The position numbers and the translations under genes were made by a program. Shown one piece after another: positions 17,268 through 29,500 of a stretch of 64,000 nucleotides of DNA. The notes under the pieces were generated by a model. The model worked only from the letters and a program-made list of their open reading frames with translations, did not search any database and was not told the DNA's origin. The stretch covers positions 496,001-560,000 of the forward strand of contig JAQOOI010000012.1 in NCBI GenBank assembly GCA_028554645.1, given 5' to 3'. Origin of the DNA: Omphalotus guepiniiformis (lineage: Eukaryota > Basidiomycota > Agaricomycetes > Agaricales > Omphalotaceae). The first letter of the stretch is position 1. Every line of letters starts with the position of its first letter.

Positions 17268-17891
17268 ATGATGCCCACACTTTTTGACCATTTGAGCTCA
17301 AGCCTCAAGCTAGAAAGATTATGTGAGTGAGGGGCCAAGGCCCAGGCAATCTCTTTCGTATTATACTATTAGGATTCGTGCATGCCAGAACTGCTGCCTG
17401 AGGCAGCAGTGAATGGCCCATATACACAAGTCTGATATACACTGTAATTTGACTGGTAGCTCTCAATGTAGCATACTTGTACATCATTTTGCACTATTGT
17501 ATATATAGAAGTACATCGTATTTATACTTCCAATGTTAAAGTTGGAAAGTTTCAATGATCACTGGCGAACTTTGATATGACTCACCACGAGAATCCCTGT
17601 CCGGACGAGCGCAAGATTCCCGCGCCTGACTGGCAGACCCTTCCGAGTACGTGTGTATGCTAAGGCAGGCGCCAACGGATTACGGATAAATATCTATCAT
17701 TGAACCTGCCGAAGGCGGGTGTCAACAAACGCACAGAATATACATAATCTGTGGAGCACATTTCACCGAACTATAAGTTGGCTGTATAGAGAATCTCGCA
17801 GCCACTTTCCCTTTCCCTTTCTTCTCCCCTTGCTAGTTTTGAAATTTCACTAGGATTTCACTCTCTTCAATCACACTCTCTTAAACCAGAT
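17268..17891. other. Intergenic, promoter region of the secreted protein gene
   Basis: No coding frame. Immediately upstream of the start at 17892 lies a CT-rich leader (about 17805-17885). A TATA-like TATAAG sits near 17774, roughly 120 nt before the start codon, a typical spacing for a well-expressed fungal gene. Confidence 0.4.
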
Positions 17892-18495
17892 ATGCAGTTC
17901 AAGACCTCCCTCGTTACGCTCGCAACTGCTTTGTTTGCTTCGCTTGCCGCTGCTTCGCCAATTGCCCCGGTTGTGTTGGACGTATGGAGCCCAAAGATCA
18001 CCTCCCCCACCAACGGGACGGTGTGGACTATTGGCACTGATGTCAATGTCACTTGGTATGTCCAACCTAACAGAGTCATATCCGCATTGCTGACGCGACC
18101 CACCGTCTTGAAGGACCACATCCGACGCCCCGGTCAACATCTCAAACGGTGGAGCTATCCTTCTGGATAACAACGGATACCCTTCCGAGGGTACGTCCTT
18201 TCACAAGTTATCCACTGAGTATTCGCGTTCAAGGCATTGACGACCCATTTCTAGCTGGGTACCTTGCGAAACCCATTAACCTTAGGCAGGGTTGGGCAAC
18301 AGTAACTGTTCCCGTCGTGGTTCCCGGAAAGAACTACTCCATCGTCTGTGCGTATTCGTCCCTCGCTATCCGTGACTGAAAACAAATCAACTGAACTTAA
18401 TGAATGGCACTCCTTCAGTGTTCGGTGACTCCGGCAACCAAGGTGAACGATTTGAGATTAAAGCGCCAAACGTTCTCGATTTGTTTTCGCTGTAG
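17892..18495 (+). CDS. Small secreted protein, Kre9/Knh1-like N-terminal domain family
   Basis: Four exons encode about 140 residues. The start gives a clear signal peptide (MQFKTSLVTLATALFASLAAA) with cleavage near AAASP. The mature part begins VLDVWSPKITSPTNGTVW, then DVNVTW. Intron 1 (18056-18113) splits this Trp codon, and exon 2 reads TTSDAPVNISNGGAILL. Exon 3 gives INLRQGWATVTVPVVVPGKN and exon 4 starts VLFGDSGNQGERFEI, ending at 18495. The order SPTNGTVW / VTW-TSDAP / VxVPxVxPGxxY / LFGDSGN is the hallmark of the basidiomycete Ser/Thr-rich Kre9/Knh1-like family. Its yeast namesakes act in cell-wall beta-1,6-glucan assembly. There is no Ser/Thr-rich tail or GPI signal, so it should be freely secreted. 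A decayed relative is at 34880-35430. Confidence 0.8.
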
Positions 18496-18798
18496 GGACA
18501 AAACGACAACTTGTTCGGACATGGACTTGATTTTATAACACGCACCCGAGTAATGTAACTTGTTTCCGTGTTCTATTGAGCACGAGTTTACGCCAGAAAC
18601 AGTGAGTGAAAGAGATTCTCTATGAGAAGGCTGTGAATTATACTTCGACCTCGAAGATCATCATAAGATAAATTGATGCGAATGGTAGTAAATATAGGAA
18701 CGTGAACGTCCTGTGCAAACACACGATGCGCAAAGAGCCGTGATGAAAAGAAGGAAAAAGATCCAATGCGATAGCTAGACGTGAAAATAAATATCATA

Positions 18799-21238
18799 TC
18801 ATAGCTGAATAAAACTAGTGTCGATTCCATGCGAAAAGTCCCATATGCAGATTCTCTGCATAACGAAAGTCAATATAAATAAGAAAGCAGTCGGAAACTT
18901 AAAAGGCGTACCTGATCTTCACCACACGAAACAATCTGTAAAGGATACGACATGCCTGAGCCCTTCTTCATGAACGAAAAAGGGGAACATCCTCACCTTA
19001 GTACAATCAAATCCAATGCAAAATATCCTCCCAGTATGTCCACCCGTTAAATCCGCAACCAAAGCGCCAGTTTTACGGTCCCAAACCTAGATCCAAATCT
19101 TTAGAGCACTATCACCTCATAACCCAGACCAAATCTCACCTTGATACTCAAATCATAACTCCCACTCAACACAAAATCTTCACCGAATGCAACACTCCTG
19201 ACCAAATCCCCATGAACAGCAAACCGATTACGCCCATCGCTATGCCTCTGTACACCACCAAGTGGCGTTATACTAGTGCTCCCACAAACCTGGCAAAGCA
19301 CAGCCTGACCACCATCAAGCGCACCAAATGCAGAGCCGAGCCCTGAAGCGTGGCCACCAAAAGCACCAAAACCGCCTGCGCTCGTCGATGCCCCGAAATG
19401 AGTGTGGAAAGGTGCCGTAGAGGAAGACGGCAGTGGCAGCGGCAACGGAACGTTCACATTAAACCCATGTACATACGAGTGTCCATGTCCAGAATCATAT
19501 TGAGAATCAGGTGACGTGGACCATCCTTGAAGTGTAGTGATATCTAATAGGCGCAGGTGTTTATCTGAGGATCCAGATAGGACATAGGGCGGTTTGAAAT
19601 CAATAGAGGCGATACTGCGAACGATACGTGAAAATTAGTCTTGCTTCGCTATCTCGAGACGTGTTGGACATACCCTCTACTGTGATGATTCTCTAAAGTA
19701 CGAAGAAGTTTGCCAGTCTTTGCATCCCAAAGTCTGATGGAACGATCTCCAGAGCCCGAAACAATAAGGGTAGGCGAGATTGATACGGCGTTGACCGCCG
19801 CACGATGGGCACCGAGAACAAATTCCGGAGTGAGATCAGGGAACTTATACGTTCTTACTGTGCGATCTGGGAAACAGGAAAACATCAATTTCACCGTAAA
19901 CAGACTTGAAAGAACTAGAAATACCTTTCGAGCAGGAAACGAGTCGTTCATCGTCAAACCTGACGCACAAAACACTATCATCATGATCCGAAATCACCTT
20001 GATCAACTTGTTCTTTTCGAGATCCCATATTGCCACTCTCTTGTCACTTCCCGCAGTAGCAAGGATCCCATTATGCACGCAAATGCTCAGAACTGAGCTC
20101 GCGTGCACGCCCCCGATGACCCTTTCAACAAGTCCCGTAGACAAATTCCACTCCCGCACTGTCTTATCACGAGAGCCGGTAAAAAGCACCTGGACTCCAG
20201 TGGACGGGTAGGTGTATAACTGAAGACAATAAATAGTGTTGGTATGCGAATTATTCGGTGCTCCGCGAGTCTGAAGTGCAGAGAGATGATAAGACGCTGT
20301 TAAGAAGCGTTTCTGTAGCTTAACATGAGTTTGATGAAGTAGTTTGTAATTCGGCTTGGGTACGGAGGAGGCGCTCAAGGAGTTGAGTATTGATGGGGCG
20401 GAATAACGATTCTGTGTGCGGGTTTGGGTGTTAGGAATTGGCTGCGAGAGAGGGAGATTGGTACGAGGACAGACAGTCACACGATTGGAGGAAGTTGAAG
20501 AAGTTGAAGCAAAAGAAGTCGAAGCTGACGCGCCGGACCACGAGGCAAATCCAGAATCCAGCTCTGCATGCATCATCGTGAGTTCAGCTTTCGCCGCCTC
20601 CACTTCATTTCTAAGCATCTCAGTCAAATCCCCATCGTCTGCTTCTTCATCTGAATCGCCCATTCCCTCGTCATCTGAATCGTCCCAAGAGTCATTTGCC
20701 ACACGCGAAGATAGGGAATCCACAAAAGCGGTCGATTTGGATGGTTGGCGCCACTCCCAACCACGGGCATAACAGAGCCTCTTCCAAAGCGTTTGGTCAT
20801 TTGCGAGCGAGTTCCAGCGTCTGCTTACGAGACTGCAGGTTAGTAGAGTCGGGAAAGCTAAGTGCGAAAATATTTGGAGAGCGACTTCTGTTGGAAGAGA
20901 CTACAAAGAAAGATGTGAGCCATGTAGAGCTTCTACAAGCGACTGAAACAAACTACTCACTCCGACCACGTCAAACTGTAACAGCGGTGCAAGTCGTCTT
21001 TGTATAGTGGCAAGACGAGACCTTGGCAAAGATGCGAGAAGCTGATACGCCAATTCTAGAAAGACCAGATGCACGATGAGAATGCTTCTCCTCCAGAGAC
21101 CAGTAACTCACCTTCACAATCTTGAACAGAACTCAATCCCGAAAGTAAATCAACATTTTTGGTTAAGACAGGCTGAGTGGCAGACGGTTGGAAGTTATCT
21201 TCGTCTGTATAACCTTCGTCGAAAATTTGAGATTTCAT
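18799..21238 (-). CDS. F-box and WD40-repeat protein (putative SCF ubiquitin ligase receptor)
   Basis: Multi-exon gene read from MKSQIFDEGYTDEDNF at 21238. Exon 2 (AYQLLASLPRSRLATIQRRL) leads to an F-box: FDVVGSLPTEVALQIF, then CSLVSRRWNSLANDQTLWK. An acidic Asp/Glu/Ser-rich stretch and a Ser-rich linker follow. WD40 blades are visible as VLFTGSRDKTVREWNL, ILATAGSDKRVAIWDL, a blade ending DRTVRTYKF, LIVSGSGDRSIRLWDA, VLSGSSDKHLRLLDI, FVLSGSYDLSIKVWDR and a final IVSCGEDQ spliced to RICIWDF. The last exon ends at 18799. An insertion of about 110 residues, rich in Gly/Ala/Ser, separates two late blades. By family the F-box would bind Skp1 and the propeller a substrate. The order resembles Cdc4/Met30/Pop1 but the substrate is unknown. 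Confidence 0.85.
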
Positions 21239-21691
21239 GGATAGCGATCTAGCAAATAGAGCTAGAGATGTTGGTGGAAGGAAAGGAAGATGCGCAGTGA
21301 GCTCTGAGGATCTTCTTTGAGTCTATAAAATGTTGGTAGCTAGTAGTCCCGGAGTCGTCGAGGCAACGGGTCCAATACATCAGAAGTATCACGTGATCAA
21401 TTAGATTGCTAGGCGATCTGATATGTCCTTTTTAGGCTAATCTTTTTCTGTTTTCAGTAATCTAAGATAAATTGAAAGGCTTTTACGTATATTATTTCTA
21501 CAAATTGGTCTGTTAACTTCTGAGTAAATGACATGAGCATTCATATATCTCCACATCCCCCGACTAAAGTATACTTCCCAATCTGCAGGTCGATACGCGA
21601 GATACGCGAAACGAGTAGTAAGAAAAAGCAACAGAAGACAGTCAGCAAGTTTGTTCCAAAGCAATACGATAGCCATAAACAAGAGATGCCA
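21239..21691. other. Short intergenic stretch
   Basis: Lies between the 3' end of AHA1 and the start of the F-box/WD40 gene, both on the minus strand. It must hold the latter's promoter. I see no coding frame I trust and no recognisable regulatory motif. Confidence 0.45.
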
Positions 21692-23229
21692 CTAAACGTG
21701 CTTCGTTGGAGCACTCGAAGAGAAATAGGGTATAGAAAATGCAGCGACGAGTATCAGAGTAGTGAGTATGCCAACTGCCACATAAGATGATGAAGATGAA
21801 GATGAACTGTCATCTTTTCGTTTTCTGGTGCTCCTGGCACTCTTTTTCGAGACAGATTTGGAGGAATAGGAAGGTGGAGAGGGGAACAGCTGGACGTACC
21901 CGATGGATTTTAAGCCATGGATACTGTAGAATTGCCAATCAGCAACAAATTCACGCGGAGGAGACAGAAAGTGAACTGACTAGTATGCTTCCAAATTCCG
22001 CTTAATCTCTTCCTGTTCCCCAAGAGGAACGCCGGTAAGAGACAGTGTCACTTTTGTAGAATCAGTGGATTGCTCAATAGTTGTGGTCAGAGTACCAGTG
22101 TGTCCTAGCGACGCAAACGGATAAATGTGTTCCAAGTCAACTTATAAATAGCGACCTACCAGATGGCCATGTCGGGCTCTGTAATGCCCATGTCTGAACG
22201 ATCTTGTTCGGGGGCTCAAGTGACACGTATGTTCCTTTCACACCACCGCCAAAGAGAGAATACTCTGTACCCGGTTTAGCAGCAGACTGAGAGCAGTAGC
22301 AATTAGTCGCGAGCATTCTCCATGAATCAATGTAACAATACCTGAGCAGGAGCTCGCGTCCACATCGGAATCCTCTTCTCATCCGTCAGGATCCCGAAGA
22401 GATCATCAGCCGAAGCCATGAACGACGCTTCGACAGTCACAGTGGTGGTATTCAGGGCCTTCTCTTCCTTCTTGGGCGCTGCTGGGGCAGCAGAAACTGG
22501 AGCCGCCGCAGAACCAGACGCTGCTGAGGAGGGCGTAGCTGCACCGGAAGCAGGAGCAGGTGTAGCGGCCCTGCTGGGATCAGCACTGACCGTCAAGTCC
22601 TTGCCGTGAGTCTCGATTAAAGCAACGGGGAATCGAGTGAAGACTTCCTCTAGTATTGGAGGTCCCCGAACTTTGGCCATTGCAACGAGAGATTCGGCGC
22701 CTGCAGATGACGGAGAAGAGATCGACCAGAAGTACTGCAAATGATCCCTCCAATTGGCCAGATGTGAACGGGAAGTACGGTCATTGACGCACCTGATAGT
22801 CATTGAGCTTGTCCAGGGTAATTTCATGAGAGACTTCGGGGATATCCAAACGACCTTTCACTTCAGTCCCGTCACTGGTTTTGCCCGCCCACTCCAGCGT
22901 GACTTTGCAGTCATAGATGGTAATCAGCCTGGCATCCTGATAGTTAGTATACATCCACTACAGAAAATTTGTCAAATAGCGTAAAATGGACCATCAAAAG
23001 AGTCCTGGAGAAAATGCGCTTCAAAGCCAAAGCATACTTACTTGGACTTCCTCTGCCCTAATTCAATATCTCCATCCACCTCAACAATCTTCGTAATCAC
23101 CAACTCCTCTCCCTCTTTATCCCCCTTCACCGTCAAGTTCAACAACTCGCGTTCGAACCAGCCATGTCCCCACTTGGTGACATTTTTATTCTTCCAATGC
23201 CAATTCGCAGTCGAAGGAGGAAGTGCCAT
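21692..23229 (-). CDS. AHA1: Activator of Hsp90 ATPase (AHA1) with a predicted C-terminal membrane tail
   Basis: Five or more exons. The start at 23229 (MALPPSTANWHWKNKNVTKW) is the classic Aha1 N-terminus. Next come WFERELLNLTVKG, IYDCKVTLEWAGK and VSHEITLDKLNDYQ, forming the N-terminal domain that binds the Hsp90 middle domain. An Ala/Pro/Ser-rich linker leads to the C-terminal AHSA1/SRPBCC domain (TVTVEASFMASADDLFGIL, YSLFGGGVKGTYVSLEP, IVQTWALQSPTWPSGH), ending in IHGLKSIGYVQLF where most relatives stop. Here the frame continues through a basic segment (KKSARSTRKRK) and a Ser run to a hydrophobic helix (VAVGILTTLILVAAF) and stop at 21692. The last splice donor (GTCAGT, near 21980) is my choice. 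Aha1 stimulates Hsp90 ATP hydrolysis in the cytosol. The tail would be unusual and could tether it to a membrane. Confidence 0.88.
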
Positions 23230-23267
23230 GATTAGAGTGAAACTGATCTAGCGTTGCAGAATTATTA

Positions 23268-23280
23268 GAATTTTCGGAAA
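23268..23280. promoter_or_regulatory. Heat-shock-element-like site in the AHA1/PAM17 divergent promoter
   Basis: The sequence GAATTTTCGGAAA fits alternating GAA/TTC units at 5-nt spacing (GAA-tt-TTC-gg-aAA), with one mismatch in the third unit. It lies 39-51 nt upstream of the AHA1 start, in the 282-bp gap shared with PAM17. Aha1 is heat-inducible through Hsf1 in yeast, so the position makes sense, but one imperfect site is weak evidence. Confidence 0.3.
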
Positions 23281-23511
23281 AAGAGACAGAGATCGATCTA
23301 TCGATAGAAGAAAGGATGAAAAGAAGAGAAAGGAAGAATTTGAAGTTGGGATTTCGGGCGCGTAGTAAATTCCACAATCTTCCAGCATTTTCCTTTTTAC
23401 CCGGCAAATACGGATCGTCTTGTATTTGTTCTTGATTGGCTAGACCTTTAGAACTTCCATTATTGGAAAACTTGCCTCCGGCGCACGCACTACGAGTTTC
23501 TATCCAATCTC

Positions 23512-24407
23512 ATGGAAAAAGGCCTTGTACGACCTGTATCTCAATCGATACGATGCTCGTCAAGAGTACATCCTCAAAACTCTTCTACAAGAAGTCTATT
23601 ACGACCGAGATACAAGTCTACTAGCTCTGCTTCGAAAGCGAACACGAAGGCTAGCTCAGAAGAACTGCTTTCATGGCCTGACTACCTAGCCATACGAAAG
23701 AGCCGACGGAAATGGCAAAATGTGAGTGTATATCTCTACTCATTAAGCTGACCTTACATTATTACCTGTGTCAGGCAATGACAATACCTACCTCGGGGCT
23801 TGGACTGATTGGAGGCGCGTCGTACTTTGGTGGTTTAGAGACAGACCCTACAAAGCCAATTTTCGTGCGTTAAACCGAATTTCCTATCTCTGCAACTCTT
23901 GACCATATACTACATCTCAGGGTATCGATCCGTTCTTCTTCTATGGGATATGCACCGCTGCTTGCATGGGTTCGTCGGAACCCAGACAAAATTACTTGGT
24001 CATATGTGAATTAATCATGTCGGTTTAGGTGCTGGTTACCTCGTTGGACCTTCTCTCGGAAACGCAATCTGGAGGTACTCTCACCGCCGTTTTGGCAACC
24101 TGATTGACACGCGGGACCGTGAATTCTACCAACACATCTCAAAAAACCGCGTTGACCCTTCCCTACAAAGCCCTACAAGCCCGGTCCCGGATTACTACGG
24201 TAAGAATGCTCTTCCATCGTCTGAGTGTTTTTTTTCCTGACGAATACCATACGTAGGCGAGAAAATTGGTTCACTACACCAGTATAGACAGGTATGGAAT
24301 TACACTTCGATTTCTGTTAGCTGAGCTCTGACGCGGTTTTGATAATCATTCAGTGGCTTCGCGACCAGAACAAGTATAGGCGCAAGGTTACTTTACCAGA
24401 AGATTGA
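23512..24407 (+). CDS. PAM17: PAM17, subunit of the mitochondrial presequence translocase motor
   Basis: About five exons. The chosen start at 23512 gives a basic, Ser-rich presequence (MEKGLVRPVSQSIRCSSRVH...LLRPRYKST). The conserved core follows: SWPDYLAIRKSRRKWQ, then AMTIPTSGLGLIGGASYFGG, ETDPTKPIF, GIDPFFFYGICTAACMG, AGYLVGPSLGNAIWRY and KNRVDPSLQSPTSPVPDYYG. The end is EKIGSLHQYRQWLRDQNKY. The two hydrophobic segments match the two membrane helices of Pam17. The protein sits in the inner membrane and helps organise the TIM23-associated import motor with mtHsp70. The ORF ends at 24407. The region has a common promoter with AHA1, another chaperone-system gene, which may be coincidence. 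Confidence 0.9.
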
Positions 24408-24965
24408 GCTTTATCATTACCTTTCCCGAAATGAGTGAATGTACTTTGCATTCCAGTAGCTCATTTTTTGAGGCTGTTTCAGTCCAATACACAACTTTTT
24501 TTGCAATGTTTCAAACAAGCGCAAGTTTGTTCCAAATTACCTAAAAAACACACATATATTCCGATGTAAATGTAAGTTGTATATATTGTATGTAGCTATG
24601 TACATACTAGTCCATGGCGGGTACTACAGAGACTCCAACTTGACCCAGCAAGCAACCAAAAACAACACGGTGTTGGTGCGGCCAAGCACACCATGACGCA
24701 AAAGATAGAGATAAAAGTTATAACAAGTGCAAAGACCGAGAGGATTCGAATCTCGAATAAATAGTTTAGTTTGTGATGAAGCACGGCGGTAGCAGTCTAT
24801 ATTAAGGAGACTGATACCTCCATGATAAATAAGAAGGGCTTATAATGAATGTACATTTCAAGGAGAGGAGCTCGCGAGTGAGCAATGAGTGGACAGATCC
24901 CAAAAGAATCCATAGATGGGGTGGCAAATTTGAATAAGAATGCCAAATAGAGCGGCTGACAGGAA
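24408..24965. other. Intergenic between convergent genes
   Basis: Between the 3' ends of PAM17 and the second SH3 gene. The sequence is AT-rich with no supported frame. A B-box-like GGATTCGAATC occurs near 24684, but the flanks do not fold as a tRNA. Confidence 0.5.
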
Positions 24966-26094
24966 TCACCGCCGACCTGATTTCGTCAAGCTGCGTGAAC
25001 GAGAACCGGAAGACTTGACTGCCTGTCGTTCAACCAGGCAAAACCTTGGGACAACACCTCGGGGACAGTTTGGCCTTCCAACATGTTCAACTAGGCACCA
25101 TCCGTCATGATATTCCTCTTGCAGACGAACAGTATCAGATATACTGATGAGAAGCTCATCATCAAGTGACGGGGTAAAAGTGTTGGTGACGGTCATAAGA
25201 CGTGGGAGTGAAGATTCTGAGCTAATGACCTGATTCACTTTGGAAACTATAACGGACAGGTGTTTACCAGCTGATGAACGTCGTTGCTGATGAGCGAAAG
25301 ACGACGAACGAGCGGGACTGGGTAGGGGTTCGGCGGTAACGGAAACAGGAGTATCGTTTGAGAATCGCGAAGGGGGGAAGTTCGTCGGGACTTTTAATTT
25401 GCTGTTCGCAGGAGGCGTCGGGGGTGTAGGAGGATGAGGCGTGTCGTCTTCAACGGGTACAGGTGGAAGAGGAATTTTAGGCCCTGCATTCGCTACGATG
25501 TACGAGGGAGGTGGTGATCGTTCGCTGGAGTAAATGGGTACGTCGATTGGGGGTATCCATTTGCGTCCTTCAAGAGCAGCCTTTACGTGCCCCGGAAGCG
25601 CACCGTTCTTAACGGGAACGCCGCGATAGTTCTTGATCTGAGGAGCCCATCCAGCTTCGCCTGGATAAGAATCAGCAAGGACCACTTTTACGGGTTTCTC
25701 AACCGAGGCCGAGGCCGAAGACCTGACCGCAGGGCTCTTCCAGTCACCAAAGCCAAAGCCACTTTCCGAGGTTGAGGGTGACCACAACCCGGGTACACTG
25801 TTGCTTCGATTCTTTCTTCTTTTTCTCAACTTATATATGATACAAACTATTGATGAAAATTGAGTCACCAAGGATGCACTTCGAATCCATCCACTTACGC
25901 GACAAAAGAGCTACGCCAAGGGCAGAGATTACAACGGCGATGGCTATATTGGACTTGGATACAGTTGATACAACTTGTTGAGCATAATTAGCCGTTTCAG
26001 AGGCAGCGTGAGCGACAGTAGTAGTTGTTGCCTGAGGGTCACGCTTTACATGCGCAAGTGCTCGTCCAAAATGGCCATGAATACGGCTCATCGT
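24966..26094 (-). CDS. Second single-pass membrane protein with C-terminal SH3 domain
   Basis: Two exons. I chose the start at 26094 (MSRIHGHFGRALAHVKRD) over the ATG at 26148, because the shorter N-terminus is uninterrupted and lacks a second hydrophobic stretch. An Ala/Thr/Ser-rich extracellular part precedes a helix formed across the intron: SNIAIAVVISALGVALLS joins to LCIIYKLRKRRKNR, giving a clean transmembrane segment and basic stop-transfer. The intron runs from about 25909 to 25861. A Pro-rich region (PPPSYIV, PLPPVPV, PHPPTPPTPP) could itself bind SH3 domains. The SH3 domain is TFTPSLDDELLISISD, EEYHDGWCLVEHV and RGVVPRFCLV. The C-terminus is basic. The layout repeats that of the gene at 4274-5419, though identity is low outside the SH3 core. 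A cortical scaffold role is inferred. Confidence 0.8.
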
Positions 26095-26524
26095 ATCGTC
26101 GAGTCGTAAAGAATGAGATAGAACGAAGGAAAAGAGTCGTAGAAACAACGACGGGAAGAGAAAGGAATGGGAGAAGGAAGAGAACGAATGAGGACCTGAA
26201 ACGCCGCCATCATGCAGTTATTTAGTTCGTATTCCAGGTGAGACGGCTTTTCATCAATGCTATCACGCAAATCTGCCCATAGCATCTAGACATCTTGTTC
26301 ATGATGGTCGCTTTGTACATTCGAAAGCAACGGAGGCAGTAGGAGGCAGTACGCCAGTCATGTGATGGACCTATAACAGATGATTGGCACCTGGATATTC
26401 TGAGATATGAATTTGTCAGTGTCGCCAAACAATTCAATGATGCTTATAGAATACTGATGGAATATCTATCATATGTAACAGTGACTGAAGAAGTAACTTA
26501 TAATCATAAACAGCAGCCCTACAA
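26095..26524. other. Intergenic, tandem minus-strand genes
   Basis: Between the 3' end of the ankyrin/AAA+ gene and the 5' end of the SH3 gene. A purine-rich stretch at about 26110-26200, CT-rich on the coding strand, precedes the SH3 gene start and is a likely leader/promoter. No other feature is seen. Confidence 0.45.
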
Positions 26525-29500
26525 TTATAGATCCAATGAATCCACCAGCAGATTCGATACAGCTCTATACAGTGACCTAGCACCCTCAGATGGTACGAAA
26601 TCCCCCAGCGCCCCATTCACAATCATCTCTTTCTTCTCTTTAGACAGTTCCTGCACCAAATGTTCAGCGGCACTTTCATGAAGGAACTCTGCAGCGATCG
26701 CTATCTGCTCTTCCCTCGTGAAAGGAACGAAAGGCAGTATCGCGGAGACACGCGAGAGAACGGATGCCCCTAGTTGGTCTGAAACGCGGGGACGGAGGTT
26801 ACCCATGAGCTCAACGTATTCCTCCCGGGATATCATCTCTTCTGGGTACTTCCGTGATCCGTGATATTCGAGAATCATGTCATTCCCGATGTTTGATGTC
26901 CCGACCCATATGACATTGCGCACATCAATATTGCGTGAGTTGGCTTCGAATGTACAACGACCTAAGGGAAAGCTGGAATAAGCACCAATTCAACGTGAGC
27001 ATTGACCGATACACGACCAAGTTCCCAAGGAACAAGCAAAGTCCAAAGAGCTTTAAGTTCCGTCTTCTCGATCTCCTGAAAAGATGAAACATCAGTATCC
27101 AAGGATCAAATTAGTCCTGATGACAGGCACGGTGTACTTACGTCGAGCACAACCACGCATCGTCTGCCTTCGTTATTGGCCAGGAACTCCACCAGTGTGC
27201 AAGGCGCGGTGTCCTACTCCGAGTAGTCAGGTTCCCTGCAAGTCTAAAGCAACAAATCATGGAAATACACACCTCGCTGGAACTGATGGAATACGACCGC
27301 CAAAGGTCGTCCGCTGACCTAAGTGTAGTCATGTTCACCGTGTGTATTGGAACATCGAGAAGAGAGCCAACTGCAGTGCCTCGGTTAATCAGTCGTCGCA
27401 TCACCGAGTCGTTATAGTTAAAAACTCACATTGATGCGCCAGCAGAGTTTTACCATGTCCACTTGGGCCTATGTAGACATGCTTGAGCATAGCGAACATA
27501 TCTCAACAAAAACAAAAAAGTCACCACAGAGAAACACCACGATTGGAGCTTTCGAAATCTTCTCAGACTGTATACTCAACACACGGAATAGCTGTTCCAA
27601 TGCACGATCCTGTCCAATGAGTTTGTATCTTGCCCGAGCCAGAGGCCGGAAAGCTGATCGCGACATCAGAGCATCAATGCGGCGCGTCAAAGGTGCCTCG
27701 GCTCGCGAAAGGTAGTACCTTGATGAATGCGAAACATCAGTTACGGTGTTTCAGGCAAGGGATTTTGGACAAGCGAAGATGAATAGAGTTTTAATTATAT
27801 GATACATACCTAGTTGCAGCATCGATCTCTGGGCTGTCCGCCGAAGGAGCCACATTACTCTCGCTATCCGTCCCTAATTTCGCTTTACCCGGGTCAGCTC
27901 CATGCCCTAGCAGAACTTTGACAATTCCAAGTTTGTTCTTCAATCCTTCGTTTGCCAACGTAAACGCAAGTGCAGATTCAGATTGCGGTCCAATTGCATC
28001 GTTGACATCCACAGAAGTCTTATTCCCCTTACCTCCGACCGCCGCGTTCCTCTCAAGCACACGCTGCACTTCTTCTGGATCATCGCTCGCGATTGCAAAC
28101 AGTAATGCAGGTCGAGGTGTGATGGGCGCAGCAGCAGAGTTTGGAGCTGTGTGAGGAATAAGAGCTTGTGAACTTCTTTTCGAGGAGCGGGCGCTGTGTG
28201 CGGGTAGAGGGATAGAATGAACAGATGAGGGTGGGGATTGGAGAAGAGGACCGGATGCAAATGGACTCGCAGAACGGAGTTGTGATTGACGATGAATAAT
28301 TTGAGCCTGAAGTTGTATAGATTCCCTCGCGCCTCGCGCCGATCCTAAAGGCGAGCTGAAGGGAATGACAGGATTTCCATGAATTGTCGTATCAAGTTCT
28401 TCTTCGTTCCCCTGCTCAAGAACTGTGGGTGTCAGTCCAAACCCGTCTCCGTACCCTGCATGATTGTTATGCCGAGAAGACCGAGTTGCAGAGTTACTCA
28501 AGGAAGAGAACGACCCTGTCGAGTCAATAGAACCCCTTCCAGCGCCCCACGACGGAGGGCGAGATAAGGGTGCTGATCGAGCTCCAAATCCACTTTCAGA
28601 CTCGCTATCCGAGCGAATATAATAAATATGACTACGCCTTTGTTCAGCAGCTGAACTCGAACGATAAACAGAGTTGCGGTTGCTTGAGGGTATAGATGAT
28701 GTCGTTTGAGATGAAGTTGGTCCAGATATCCAAGAAGATCGTGCTCCTGCCGCTGGCGAAGGAGCTGAGTCATAATTATGTCCATGAATGTGTGAAGATG
28801 AAGGATCGTTGATGAAACTATGTCGAACGTGTTCTGGTATAAGCAATGATGAACGTGCAGAAGAAAGCTGAAGAATAGCGACAGTCAAAACGGAAGTACG
28901 TGAAGCATTGACTAAAACATACCAATGCGTTATTAGACGAGGAGAAATCCGACGAGGATGCGTTTGATGTTGATACAGATGCGATAGATAAACGATTACG
29001 CTTGGATTGAAGAGAACGATCCACCGCTGAAGCAGGACCAGGGGGTAATGGTGTGGCAGATGGATGAATGAGATTGAGAACTTGTAGAGAAACACAGAAA
29101 ACAAAAGCTCCTACCAGATGCACGACTAGCATCCCTTGATGACGAGGATGTACTCGAAGAAGGGGATGCCACAATGGGCACGGGAGTGAAATGTGTTATG
29201 ATTGTCGACTGCGAAAAACATCAGTAAAAGAGGACGCACAATGCAAATACATATGACGCACCAATCGTAATGGCCGCAACCCTGTATTCTTTCTTGCTGG
29301 ACTTCGAAGAGAGCTTGCACTTGAGGTAGCTTCAGGTTCGAAGGAAGATGTTACAGGAGATGATAAGTCAACGATTCTAGCTCCGGAATTTGAGGGAGAT
29401 GGCGAAAGAAGGTTCGAATCCACGTCAGAGGTGGGAATATTTGCAAAGCCATGAACAGTCGAAGTTGTAGTTGCCGTCGAAGGAGACGGAGACGGAGGCT

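Noticed and set aside
24676..24700. B-box-like GGATTCGAATC suggesting a tRNA gene
   Set aside because: The flanking bases do not form a T-arm or acceptor stem on either strand, and there is no A-box at the right distance.
28996..29320. Separate start of the ankyrin/AAA+ gene near 29181
   Set aside because: The frame is open upstream of this Met, and exon 1 joins it in phase 0 through good splice sites, so a single gene is the simpler reading.
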